Below, piece by piece: positions 7,582 to 13,866 of a DNA stretch of 16,499 nt (its first letter is position 1; every line of letters starts with the position of its first letter). The translations under genes and the position numbers were made by a program. The DNA comes from Rhizobiaceae bacterium (GTDB lineage Bacteria; Pseudomonadota; Alphaproteobacteria; Rhizobiales; Rhizobiaceae). The DNA lies in NCBI GenBank assembly GCA_021648425.1, contig JAKISV010000045.1, positions 1 through 16,499 on the forward strand, written 5' to 3'. Under the pieces are notes generated by a model, which saw nothing but the letters and a program-made list of their open reading frames with translations, did not search any database and was not told where the DNA came from.

Positions 7582-8613
7582 ATGGCATTGGCAAGGTCCA
7601 GGCGAGGTGATAACCGGGTCGATTACTGGCCGGGTTTTGTTGATGCTTTGTCGACACTTTTGCTGGCCATTATGTTTTTGCTGTCGGTATTTGTGTTAGC
7701 GCAATTTCTACTCAACCAGGAAATCTCCGGTAAGGACGCGGTGCTTAACCGGTTGAATCTGCAAATTGATGAACTGACTTCATTGCTGGCATTGGAACGT
7801 TCTACCAAGCAGGATGTGGAAGATTCGCTGGCAAATCTGAGCGCTAACCTTCGTGATGTGGAAGACGAAAAAAGCCGATTGCAGTCATTGTTGGACAATG
7901 GTTCGGGTGCTTCTGAATTAGCAGAAGCACGCGCTGGTGCTTTGAAAAATCAACTGACTGAAGAACAACAATTATCCCAACGGGCAAGATCGCAGGTGGA
8001 ATTGCTCAATCAGCAGATATCTGCTTTGCGGCGTCAGATTGCGGCGCTGGAAGATGCGCTGGATGCTTCTGAAAACCGGGACAGGGAAAGCAAAACAAAA
8101 ATTGCTGACCTTGGTAAGCGGTTGAATGTGGCGTTAGCGCAAAGGGTTCAGGAATTGAACCGCTATCGTTCAGACTTTTTTGGGCGTCTGCGTGAAATTC
8201 TAAGCGACCGTTCTGATATTCGTATTGTTGGCGACCGGTTTGTATTTCAATCAGAAGTGCTGTTCTCATCAGGTTCAGGGGATATGAACCCGGAGGGAAA
8301 AACAGAAATGCTGAAAGTCGCAGAGGCGCTGATTACCATCGGGCGTGAAATTCCTGATGACATTAACTGGGTACTGCGCGTTGACGGTCATACGGACAAT
8401 GTACCCTTGTCGGGCAGGGGTCGACTTAAGGACAATTGGGAATTGTCTTCAGCGAGGGCTACTTCAGTGGTGCGTTATTTTATCTCGCAGGGCGTGCCTG
8501 CAAATCGGCTTGTTGCAGCGGGATTTGGGGAATTTCAACCACTTGTGGATGGAGACACCGATGAAGCACGTGCCAATAATCGTCGTATTGAATTGAAGCT
8601 GACTGAGCGTTAA
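7582..8613 (+). CDS. MotB-like peptidoglycan-binding OmpA-domain protein with single N-terminal membrane helix
   Basis: The 343-residue product has a short basic N-terminus, the segment DYWPGFVDALSTLLLAIMFLL (14-34; membrane helix to about residue 44), a long coiled coil (about 50-195, heptads such as LNLQIDELTSLLALE and LLNQQISALRRQIAALEDAL), and a C-terminal OmpA/MotB domain (about 215-343). Peptidoglycan-contacting motifs are VDGHTDNVPLSG (267-278), NWELSSARA (285-293) and NNRRIELK. Asp21 at the start of the helix is in the place of the ion-carrying Asp of MotB/ExbD. CGGAG lies 8 bases before ATG 7582. Together with the preceding gene it should form a proton- or sodium-driven motor anchored to the cell wall. 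The long coiled coil differs from flagellar MotB. The stop TAA overlaps the stop of the convergent dimethylargininase gene. Confidence 0.85.
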   Translation: MALARSRRGDNRVDYWPGFVDALSTLLLAIMFLLSVFVLAQFLLNQEISGKDAVLNRLNLQIDELTSLLALERSTKQDVEDSLANLSANLRDVEDEKSRLQSLLDNGSGASELAEARAGALKNQLTEEQQLSQRARSQVELLNQQISALRRQIAALEDALDASENRDRESKTKIADLGKRLNVALAQRVQELNRYRSDFFGRLREILSDRSDIRIVGDRFVFQSEVLFSSGSGDMNPEGKTEMLKVAEALITIGREIPDDINWVLRVDGHTDNVPLSGRGRLKDNWELSSARATSVVRYFISQGVPANRLVAAGFGEFQPLVDGDTDEARANNRRIELKLTER

Positions 8614-9395
8614 AATCGTAGTGACATACAAGACAGACCGCCATCAATTTTTGCCGGTTCACTGATGTCGAGGGTGACTAAATTGTACCCGCTTTTCTGA
8701 AGCAGCTTTTTGGAATTGGGATAATTGCTGCTCAGGAAAACCACATCGTTTATGCGTACGATATTTGCAGCAGCCTCTTCACCCTCTGGAACTTCAATTA
8801 CCCGATAATCAGAAAAGCAGCCGGTTGCGGCCAGTTTTTTGGTTGCAAAAATTGTTCCTTCATCAAGCAGGCCGCAATCGGTTTTGAAATGCAAAATATC
8901 TGAAGGCGTTTCCACTTTTATCGACTGATAGTCAAATTGCAAAAGAATAGAAGCAAGTGCATCAAACCCGGCCTGGTTGGTTCGCTCTGACAAGCCGATA
9001 AATGCATGGTGGTTGGTGAGCAAAACATCGCCACCGTCAAGGGTGCCATCACCGGGCAAGTCTATAACTTTTGAAAAATGCTGTTCCAGTACAGGGCGTA
9101 GAAACTCTGCTTCACCAAACCGGCTTGGCGCTCCAGGGCGAAGAACTATTGCTGCATCCTGCAAACAAATCGCCGCATCTTCAATGAATACGGAATCGGG
9201 AAATTTTGCTGTTTGGGGTAACCGGGTCAGTTTTACACCAGCTTTTTCAAGGGCTGCAATATAAGCTTTGTGTTGTGTTTGAAAAGTTGTGAAATCCGGG
9301 TCTGAGCCATCACCATCGCGAAGGCCATCAACTACTGTTGGAGCAGGGCTGCGAGTGATTGCCCTGGAGAATTGAAAGCAGCGGTTTTTAGACAT
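8610..9395 (-). CDS. Dimethylargininase (NG,NG-dimethylarginine dimethylaminohydrolase family)
   Basis: The 261-residue member of the amidinotransferase/hydrolase superfamily probably hydrolyses methylated arginine to citrulline plus dimethylamine. Visible active-site elements are FPDSVFIEDAA (65-75; Glu72/Asp73 bind the guanidinium), LDGGDVL (119-125), IGLSERTN (133-140), the catalytic His169 in LHFKTDCG, and the nucleophile Cys256 in DGGLSCMSLRF at the very C-terminus. Length fits bacterial family members. The start is ATG 9395, with only a weak AGAG upstream. It lies 57 bases after the ABC exporter gene on the same strand, so the two may be cotranscribed. A close alternative is another arginine-type hydrolase of the same fold, since substrate choice cannot be read with certainty. 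Confidence 0.87.
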   Translation of the reverse strand: MSKNRCFQFSRAITRSPAPTVVDGLRDGDGSDPDFTTFQTQHKAYIAALEKAGVKLTRLPQTAKFPDSVFIEDAAICLQDAAIVLRPGAPSRFGEAEFLRPVLEQHFSKVIDLPGDGTLDGGDVLLTNHHAFIGLSERTNQAGFDALASILLQFDYQSIKVETPSDILHFKTDCGLLDEGTIFATKKLAATGCFSDYRVIEVPEGEEAAANIVRINDVVFLSSNYPNSKKLLQKSGYNLVTLDISEPAKIDGGLSCMSLRF

Positions 9396-9452
9396 CGGGC
9401 TCTACTTGTGAAATGGCGAATTTAACTGAAATTGACTTAATGCCCGAAAAAT

Positions 9453-11243
9453 TCAAGCGGTTTCTTCAATCTTTCCGGCATCAAATTGCAGCTTGGCCAG
9501 GCGGGCATAGATGCCGCCTTTTTTGACCAGGGTTTTGTGATTGCCCTGTTCAACGATTTTTCCCTTGTCCATGACCAGGATGCGATCAGCTTTGAGAATG
9601 GTGGCAAGGCGGTGGGCAATTACGATGGTGGTGCGTCCCTCCATTAGTTTGTCTATTGCCTCCTGCACCAGTTTTTCGCTTTCTGCGTCCAGGGCGCTGG
9701 TTGCCTCATCGAGCAGCAGGATTGGTGCATCTTTGAGAATTGCCCGGGCAACGGCGATGCGCTGGCGCTGGCCACCGGATAAATTTACGCCGCGTTCACC
9801 CAGCATGGTTTGATAACCATCGGCCAGTTCACTGATGAACTGATGGGCGTTTGCAGCTTTTGCAGCCTTAATTGCATCTTCCATAGTGGTATCGGGTTTG
9901 CCAAAAAGGATATTGTCAGCGACTGTTGCGGCAAAAATAGTAGTGTCCTGGGGAACTACAGCCATGGTATTGCGCAATTTTTGCGGGTCGGTTTCATCGA
10001 TTTTCGTGCCATCAAGCAGAATATTGCCCTTTGTGGGGTCATAAAATCGCAGCAGCAGAGAAAACAAAGTGCTTTTGCCGGCACCTGATGAGCCAACTAC
10101 AGCTACGGTTTCCCCGGATTTAATCTTCAAATTCATCTCTGAAATTGTCGCAAGGTCGGGTCTGGAAGGATAGGCAAAACTAACATTCTCAAACGTAATA
10201 TCGCCTCTAACCGGAGATGGAATGGAAACCGGATTGGCTGGCGCGGAAATGGAAGGTTTTTTTATCAGTAGCTCTGTTAGTCTTTCTGCTGCTCCGGCAG
10301 CCTGGGAAAGTTCACCCCATACCTCTGAAAGCGCGCCCAGTGCTCCGGCAGCAAAAACTGAATAAAGCAGAAACTGTCCCAGCGTTCCTGGCGACATTGT
10401 TCCGGCTAAAACATCCTGGGCACCAAACCACAATACGGCAACCACACTGCTGAAGATCATGAAAATAGCAAATGCGGTCAATAATGCTCTGGTGCGGATG
10501 GAAAGATTGGCGGCGGCAAATGCAGCTTCAACCGCATCGGCAAAACGATTGGAAACCAAGGGTCCGTTGGAAAAAGCCTGTAGGGTGCGAATGGCGCTGA
10601 TTGATTCAGAGGCATAGGCTGTTGCATCAGCCAGTGTATCTTGAGCGTGACGTGAACGCCTTCGCACTGCGCGTCCAAATGCAACGATGGGAATAACCAC
10701 CAACGGAATGGCGCCAATAACAATTGCAGCCAGCTTTGGGGCGGTAATAACCATCATTATCAATGCGCCTATACCAAGCAGCGTGTTGCGCAGGGCCATT
10801 GAGGCGGTGGCACCCACGGCGGACTTGATTTGCGTAGTGTCAGCGGTCAGCCGCGAAACCAGTTCGCCTGTTTTTGCAGTATCAAAAAAATCCGCCCCCA
10901 GGGTTGTCAGGTGGCGAAAAACATCACTTCTGATGTCGGAGACAACGCGTTCACCCAGCCAGATTACGAAATAATAACGCCCGGCACTTGCTACGGCCAA
11001 TACAGCAGCTATCGCGGCCAGCATCATAAAATACTGGTCAATAAACTGGGGGTTATTTTGTGAAAATCCGTTATCAACCATCCGTCGAACAGCCAAAGGC
11101 AATGTGAGCGTGGTGGCGGCGGCCAGTAGCAAAAACAATAATGCTGCGGTTACTCTGGCGCGGTATTTCAGCAGGTAAGGAAATATCCTTGCCAGCGGTC
11201 GCAGTGAGCTACGCATTTTTTCCTGGGGCAAAATGTCAGACAT
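9453..11243 (-). CDS. ABC exporter half-transporter (MsbA-like, fused membrane and ATPase domains)
   Basis: The 596-residue protein has an N-terminal six-helix exporter domain (about 25-325) with hydrophobic segments around 32-50, 70-95, 147-166, 170-188, 252-274 and 287-305, and the exporter-typical FFDTAKTGELVSRLTADTTQI (119-139). The C-terminal ATPase domain carries Walker A GSSGAGKST (384-392), the Q-loop around PQDT (431-434), signature LSGGQ (488-492), Walker B ILLLDE (508-513) and the H-loop His544. It should work as a homodimer exporting a lipid or drug-like substrate; the substrate cannot be read from sequence. It belongs to the MsbA-related group common in Rhizobiales. ATG 11243 is divergent from rpmE, and the two share 11244-11477 as promoter region. 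A dimethylargininase gene follows. Confidence 0.93.
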   Translation of the reverse strand: MSDILPQEKMRSSLRPLARIFPYLLKYRARVTAALLFLLLAAATTLTLPLAVRRMVDNGFSQNNPQFIDQYFMMLAAIAAVLAVASAGRYYFVIWLGERVVSDIRSDVFRHLTTLGADFFDTAKTGELVSRLTADTTQIKSAVGATASMALRNTLLGIGALIMMVITAPKLAAIVIGAIPLVVIPIVAFGRAVRRRSRHAQDTLADATAYASESISAIRTLQAFSNGPLVSNRFADAVEAAFAAANLSIRTRALLTAFAIFMIFSSVVAVLWFGAQDVLAGTMSPGTLGQFLLYSVFAAGALGALSEVWGELSQAAGAAERLTELLIKKPSISAPANPVSIPSPVRGDITFENVSFAYPSRPDLATISEMNLKIKSGETVAVVGSSGAGKSTLFSLLLRFYDPTKGNILLDGTKIDETDPQKLRNTMAVVPQDTTIFAATVADNILFGKPDTTMEDAIKAAKAANAHQFISELADGYQTMLGERGVNLSGGQRQRIAVARAILKDAPILLLDEATSALDAESEKLVQEAIDKLMEGRTTIVIAHRLATILKADRILVMDKGKIVEQGNHKTLVKKGGIYARLAKLQFDAGKIEETA

Positions 11244-11414
11244 GGATAATTACGATTTCCCTGCACAATAGTATTTTTGGCCCGCACGTTAAACCAAACA
11301 ATCATTTTTGCATATGACTTGTTTAAAGGTAAGGATTGATGTATATGCTGGCTTCGAATTTCCTGGATTGAAATAATTTCATCAGGTAAAACTATATCAA
11401 CAAATTAGCACAAT

Positions 11415-11444
11415 TTGCACCGATTGTTTCGATAACGGTTTAGA
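11415..11444 (+). promoter_or_regulatory. Candidate promoter for rpmE
   Basis: A TTGCAC -35-like hexamer (11415-11420) and TTTAGA (11439-11444) are separated by 18 bases, about 33 bases before the rpmE start. It is a moderate match and unproven. Confidence 0.35.
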
Positions 11445-11477
11445 TTGGTTAAATCAACTTCGCAACAGGACAATATG

Positions 11478-11699
11478 ATGAAACAAGATATTCATCCTGA
11501 TTATCACATGATCAAAGTGGTAATGAATGACGGTACCAACTATATGACCCGCTCCACCTGGGGTTCTGAGGGTGATACAATGAACTTGGATATTGATCCC
11601 ACAACCCATCCTGCATGGACGGGGGGCAATCAGCATCTGGTTGACCGTGGCGGGCGCGTATCGCGCTTTAAGAAGAAATATGAAGGGCTTGGTATTTAA
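11478..11699 (+). CDS. rpmE: 50S ribosomal protein bL31
   Basis: The 73-residue product starts MKQDIHPDYHMIKVVMNDGT and continues with TRSTWGSEGDTMNLDIDPTTHPAWTGG and RGGRVSRFKKKYEGLGI, the alphaproteobacterial L31 pattern. No cysteine is present, so it is the zinc-free (C-minus) form of this protein of the large-subunit surface and intersubunit bridge. Two adjacent ATGs (11475, 11478) compete. AGGA at 11467-11470 gives 7 bases of spacing to the second and only 4 to the first, and the second matches the usual family N-terminus. The gene is monocistronic, with its own strong terminator at 11725-11751. Confidence 0.96.
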   Translation: MKQDIHPDYHMIKVVMNDGTNYMTRSTWGSEGDTMNLDIDPTTHPAWTGGNQHLVDRGGRVSRFKKKYEGLGI

Positions 11700-11724
11700 T
11701 TTACCGTGCGATTTCAATTCAATC

Positions 11725-11751
11725 AAACCCGGCCACTGGTCGGGTTTTTTT
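11725..11751 (+). terminator. Rho-independent terminator of rpmE
   Basis: The stem AAACCCGGCC (11725-11734) pairs with GGTCGGGTTT (11738-11747), including one G-U pair, around loop ACT, and runs into seven T (11745-11751). It lies 26 bases after the rpmE stop and just before the convergent DUF1465 gene. Confidence 0.92.
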
Positions 11752-11766
11752 GTTGGGCAATATATA

Positions 11767-12309
11767 TTATCCGAATTTTTTGGCACCAAAGGCAGTTGAA
11801 ATCAATTCAATCTGGTCATTCACAGGATTGATTTTTGACTGAGCGCCTTGATCCCTGTTGCCATATAATTCGGTGTCCAGGCGTACTATTCGTGATTGCA
11901 GCTTAAGTGATTTTTTCACCAGTTCCATAAACTTTTCCGGAAGGTCGTGGCCGTCTAAATCGGCCTTGCTGGCGGGCAGGTTGCCTAGTTTGACTTTTTC
12001 TTTTTCTTCGAGGATCTGCTCTTTGCTCATTTCCCCTTCGTTGGCGGCGCGTTGTAGCAGCAGCCAGGATGCCAGTTGCATCAACCGGGTGGTGAGCCGC
12101 ATTGATTCTGTGCCGTATAGAAGGGAAGAGGCACGGCTGAGTTGCTTGACGGCTTCACGGCCGGGGCCATCAAGAAATGTGGCGCTTTCTTCAACCAGTT
12201 GCATACCTTCGGAAAACAAATCGCGAAACTTATCGGAATAGGCATATTTTTCAGCGAGTTTTATGGGCTGATGATTGCCATCTTTGCTGCTGTTATCAAA
12301 ATCCGCCAT
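11767..12309 (-). CDS. rcdA: DUF1465 family protein, probable RcdA-type protease adaptor
   Basis: The 180-residue, mainly helical protein has a core AYSDKFRDLFSEGMQLVEE (23-41), FLDGPGREAVKQLSRASSLLY (45-65) and the highly conserved ESMRLTTRLMQLASWLLLQRA (68-88), followed by an EGE-x6-EEKEKVKL segment (91-108). These match the DUF1465 family, which includes Caulobacter RcdA, the adaptor that with CpdR and PopA brings the master regulator CtrA and other substrates to ClpXP at the G1-S transition. The C-terminal part (about 150-180) is likely disordered, as in RcdA. ATG 12309 is preceded by AAAGG at about 10 bases. It is convergent with rpmE, and the long region upstream carries a CtrA-type site. 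The family assignment is strong; the functional assignment rests on recalled similarity. Confidence 0.78.
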   Translation of the reverse strand: MADFDNSSKDGNHQPIKLAEKYAYSDKFRDLFSEGMQLVEESATFLDGPGREAVKQLSRASSLLYGTESMRLTTRLMQLASWLLLQRAANEGEMSKEQILEEKEKVKLGNLPASKADLDGHDLPEKFMELVKKSLKLQSRIVRLDTELYGNRDQGAQSKINPVNDQIELISTAFGAKKFG

Positions 12310-12527
12310 TTGATGTGCTGCCTTTGTCCAATTCGGGTTGTGGATATTACTCTAACTGGATTTTACCCACAATACCAATTGTGAAAGCCCCCCACGAGCG
12401 TTATTTTCACCCTTAGCAGCGATAAAAGTAAAGCAAAACTGTAACCAAACAGGCAATGAAACCTATACAGTTTTAGTTATAAAAATCAAAAGCCGTAGCA
12501 TTCAGGTACTTCATCTGAAATTCAGGC
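12310..12527. promoter_or_regulatory. Upstream region of the RcdA-type gene with two inverted repeats
   Basis: No ORF is supported. Two perfect inverted repeats are visible: CACAAT-ACCA-ATTGTG (12368-12383) and a wider pair AAAACTGTA (12435-12443) / TACAGTTTT (12466-12474) with a 22-base spacer. Both lie where the minus-strand promoter of the RcdA-type gene should be, so either could be an operator; the first could also form a leader hairpin. Confidence 0.45.
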
Positions 12528-12556
12528 AAAAAAAAGAGCCGCAAAAGAGCGGCTCT
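12528..12556 (-). terminator. Rho-independent terminator, minus strand
   Basis: A perfect 8-bp GC-rich stem (12535-12542 with 12549-12556, loop 12543-12548) is followed on the minus strand by T8. On the plus strand there is no T-run after the stem, so its direction is leftward. It ends the proposed small RNA. Confidence 0.9.
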
Positions 12557-12637
12557 GAAGAGTTAACAGGGAGGCGTCAAACAAAGTAGACAAGGTCTAC
12601 TCAGTTGAATCCAGAAAATCTGGATGAATCTATTAAT
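12528..12637 (-). ncRNA. Candidate trans-acting small RNA (three hairpins, CCUCCC motif, own terminator)
   Basis: Read on the minus strand, the segment forms three hairpins in order. These are ATCCAGA/TCTGGAT (12625-12609, 7 bp), a 7-bp AGTAGAC/GTCTACT (12601-12585), and an intrinsic terminator AGAGCCGC/GCGGCTCT (12556-12535) followed by eight U (12535-12528). Between the second and third lies an unpaired stretch of about 28 bases containing CCTCCC (12574-12569), complementary to Shine-Dalgarno sequences. A TTTATA -10-like element (12647-12642) would start the RNA near 12637, giving about 107-110 nt. No protein gene lies upstream on this strand until 14.6 kb, so the terminator is not explained by any neighbour. 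The layout resembles the AbcR-type and other CCUCC-bearing sRNAs of Rhizobiales; a family name cannot be assigned from memory. Confidence 0.68.
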
Positions 12638-12694
12638 GGTGTATAAAGCTTAACAAATGGTTAACAGATTAACTAATATTCTTAATAATGATTC
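12607..12694. promoter_or_regulatory. Cluster of three GANTC (CcrM) sites
   Basis: GAATC at 12607-12611, GAATC at 12626-12630 and GATTC at 12690-12694. GANTC is methylated by CcrM in alphaproteobacteria, and the methylation state of promoter sites times transcription with the passage of the replication fork. Three within 88 bases exceeds a chance density of about one per 256. Confidence 0.5.
12650..12665. promoter_or_regulatory. Putative CtrA-binding box (TTAA-N7-TTAAC)
   Basis: TTAA (12650-12653), seven bases, then TTAAC (12661-12665) match the full CtrA site exactly. On the minus strand it reads TTAACCAT at the first half, also the preferred half-site octamer. It overlaps the expected -35 region of the proposed small-RNA promoter (TTTATA at 12647-12642) and lies about 58 bases before the quinone-oxidoreductase start, so it could control either. 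Confidence 0.55.
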
Positions 12695-12723
12695 TATCGG
12701 GCTTTGGCGAACGGTGGATTGAT

Positions 12724-13737
12724 ATGGCAACAATTCCTTCAACTATGACAACCATTGAAATTTCCAAACCCGGCGGCCCGCAGGTATTAAAAGCTGTTGA
12801 GCGGAAAATCCCTTCTGTGGGCCCAGGTCAGGTATTGATTGAGGTAGCAGCGGCGGGCATAAACCGGCCTGATTGCCTGCAACGAGAGGGGTTATACCCG
12901 CCGCCAAAAGGGGCGAGTGATATTCCGGGTCTGGAAATTTCAGGGACAATCGTCAATGTTGGTGATGTAGACGCGCGGCACTCTATTGGTGACAAAGTCA
13001 TGGCGCTGGTAACAGGCGGGGGTTACAGCGAATATTGCATTGCTGAGAAAGAGTGTGTGTTGGCCGTGCCTGCCGGGATTTCCATGGTGGAAGCAGCGGC
13101 AATTCCCGAGACTTTTTTTACGGTCTGGCACAATGTATTTCAGCGCGCTCACCTGGTTGAGGGCGAAACGTTGCTGGTTCACGGTGGCACCAGTGGTATT
13201 GGCACCACCGCCATTCAACTGGCAAAGCATTTTGGTGCGAAGGTGATTATCACGGCGGGTTCTGAAGATAAATGCAAAGCATCGATAGAGCTTGGCGCAG
13301 ATGGAGCGATTAATTATCGTGAGCAGGATTTTGTTGCGCAGGTGGACAAGTTTACCGATGGCAAAGGTGCTGACGTGATTTTAGATATGGTTGGCGGCAG
13401 CTATACCCAGAGAAACTACAGCGCGGCTGCAATGGATGGCCGAATTGTTCAGATTGCATTTCTTGGCGGTTCAAAAGTGCAGGTTGATTTTATGCCGCTG
13501 ATGTTAAAGCGGTTGGTACACACAGGTTCAACGATGCGGGCGAGGAGTGTGGAATTTAAAGGTATCATTGCCAGGGAATTGGAAAACCAGGTTTGGCCTT
13601 TGATTGAGGCTGGAAAAGTGAAGCCGGTGATCGACAAGGTTTATGCCTTGAACGAAGCAGCAGAAGCTCACGAGCGAATTGAAGACAGTGCGCATATCGG
13701 GAAAATAGTTTTACAGGTGAAAAGCCCGTCGGAATAG
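12724..13737 (+). CDS. NAD(P)H quinone oxidoreductase, zinc-independent MDR family (PIG3-like)
   Basis: The 337-residue medium-chain dehydrogenase/reductase has an N-terminal GroES-like domain (about 20-125, with GQVLIEVAAAGINRPDCLQREGLYPPP) and a Rossmann domain with the nucleotide motif HGGTSGIGTTAIQLAK (153-168) and AGSEDKC (178-184). No zinc-ligand pattern is present, as in quinone oxidoreductases. The family reduces quinones or enones with NADPH, and the PIG3-type GGTSGIG motif suggests this subgroup. The frame is open from 12688, but ATG 12724 is preferred: GGTGGA lies 6 bases upstream, and 12745 has no ribosome-binding site. It sits beside the CtrA box and ahead of the TrcR-type gene on the same strand, which has its own candidate promoter. 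Confidence 0.88.
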   Translation: MATIPSTMTTIEISKPGGPQVLKAVERKIPSVGPGQVLIEVAAAGINRPDCLQREGLYPPPKGASDIPGLEISGTIVNVGDVDARHSIGDKVMALVTGGGYSEYCIAEKECVLAVPAGISMVEAAAIPETFFTVWHNVFQRAHLVEGETLLVHGGTSGIGTTAIQLAKHFGAKVIITAGSEDKCKASIELGADGAINYREQDFVAQVDKFTDGKGADVILDMVGGSYTQRNYSAAAMDGRIVQIAFLGGSKVQVDFMPLMLKRLVHTGSTMRARSVEFKGIIARELENQVWPLIEAGKVKPVIDKVYALNEAAEAHERIEDSAHIGKIVLQVKSPSE

Positions 13738-13746
13738 ATTGAAATC

Positions 13747-13775
13747 CTTGCGTTGCCGTGGAGATGTCGCTATAG
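13747..13775 (+). promoter_or_regulatory. Candidate promoter for the TrcR-type gene
   Basis: CTTGCG (13747-13752), a 17-base spacer and CTATAG (13770-13775) fit the alphaproteobacterial housekeeping consensus CTTGAC-N17-CTATAT. This gives a leader of about 85 bases holding a small hairpin TCCCC-GACA-GGGGA (13811-13824). Confidence 0.45.
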
Positions 13776-13866
13776 GTTGCGGCAATTCCTTTTAATATCG
13801 AAACCACATGTCCCCGACAGGGGAGCTGCCCAAAACCCGGGCCAGCAAACGAGGAAAGTTTATCTG

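Noticed and set aside
6558..8613. Zorya-like antiphage system (ZorA/ZorB are also MotA/MotB-like)
   Set aside because: No ZorC, ZorD or ZorE-type gene (helicase, nuclease) is adjacent: the neighbours are an inositol phosphatase and a dimethylargininase. The surroundings are core genes, not a defence island.
11339..11371. A 10-codon leader ORF (MYMLASNFLD) with AAGGA in front
   Set aside because: The spacing to the first ATG is only 3 bases, it lies upstream of the more likely rpmE promoter, and there is no attenuator-like structure after it. Probably chance.
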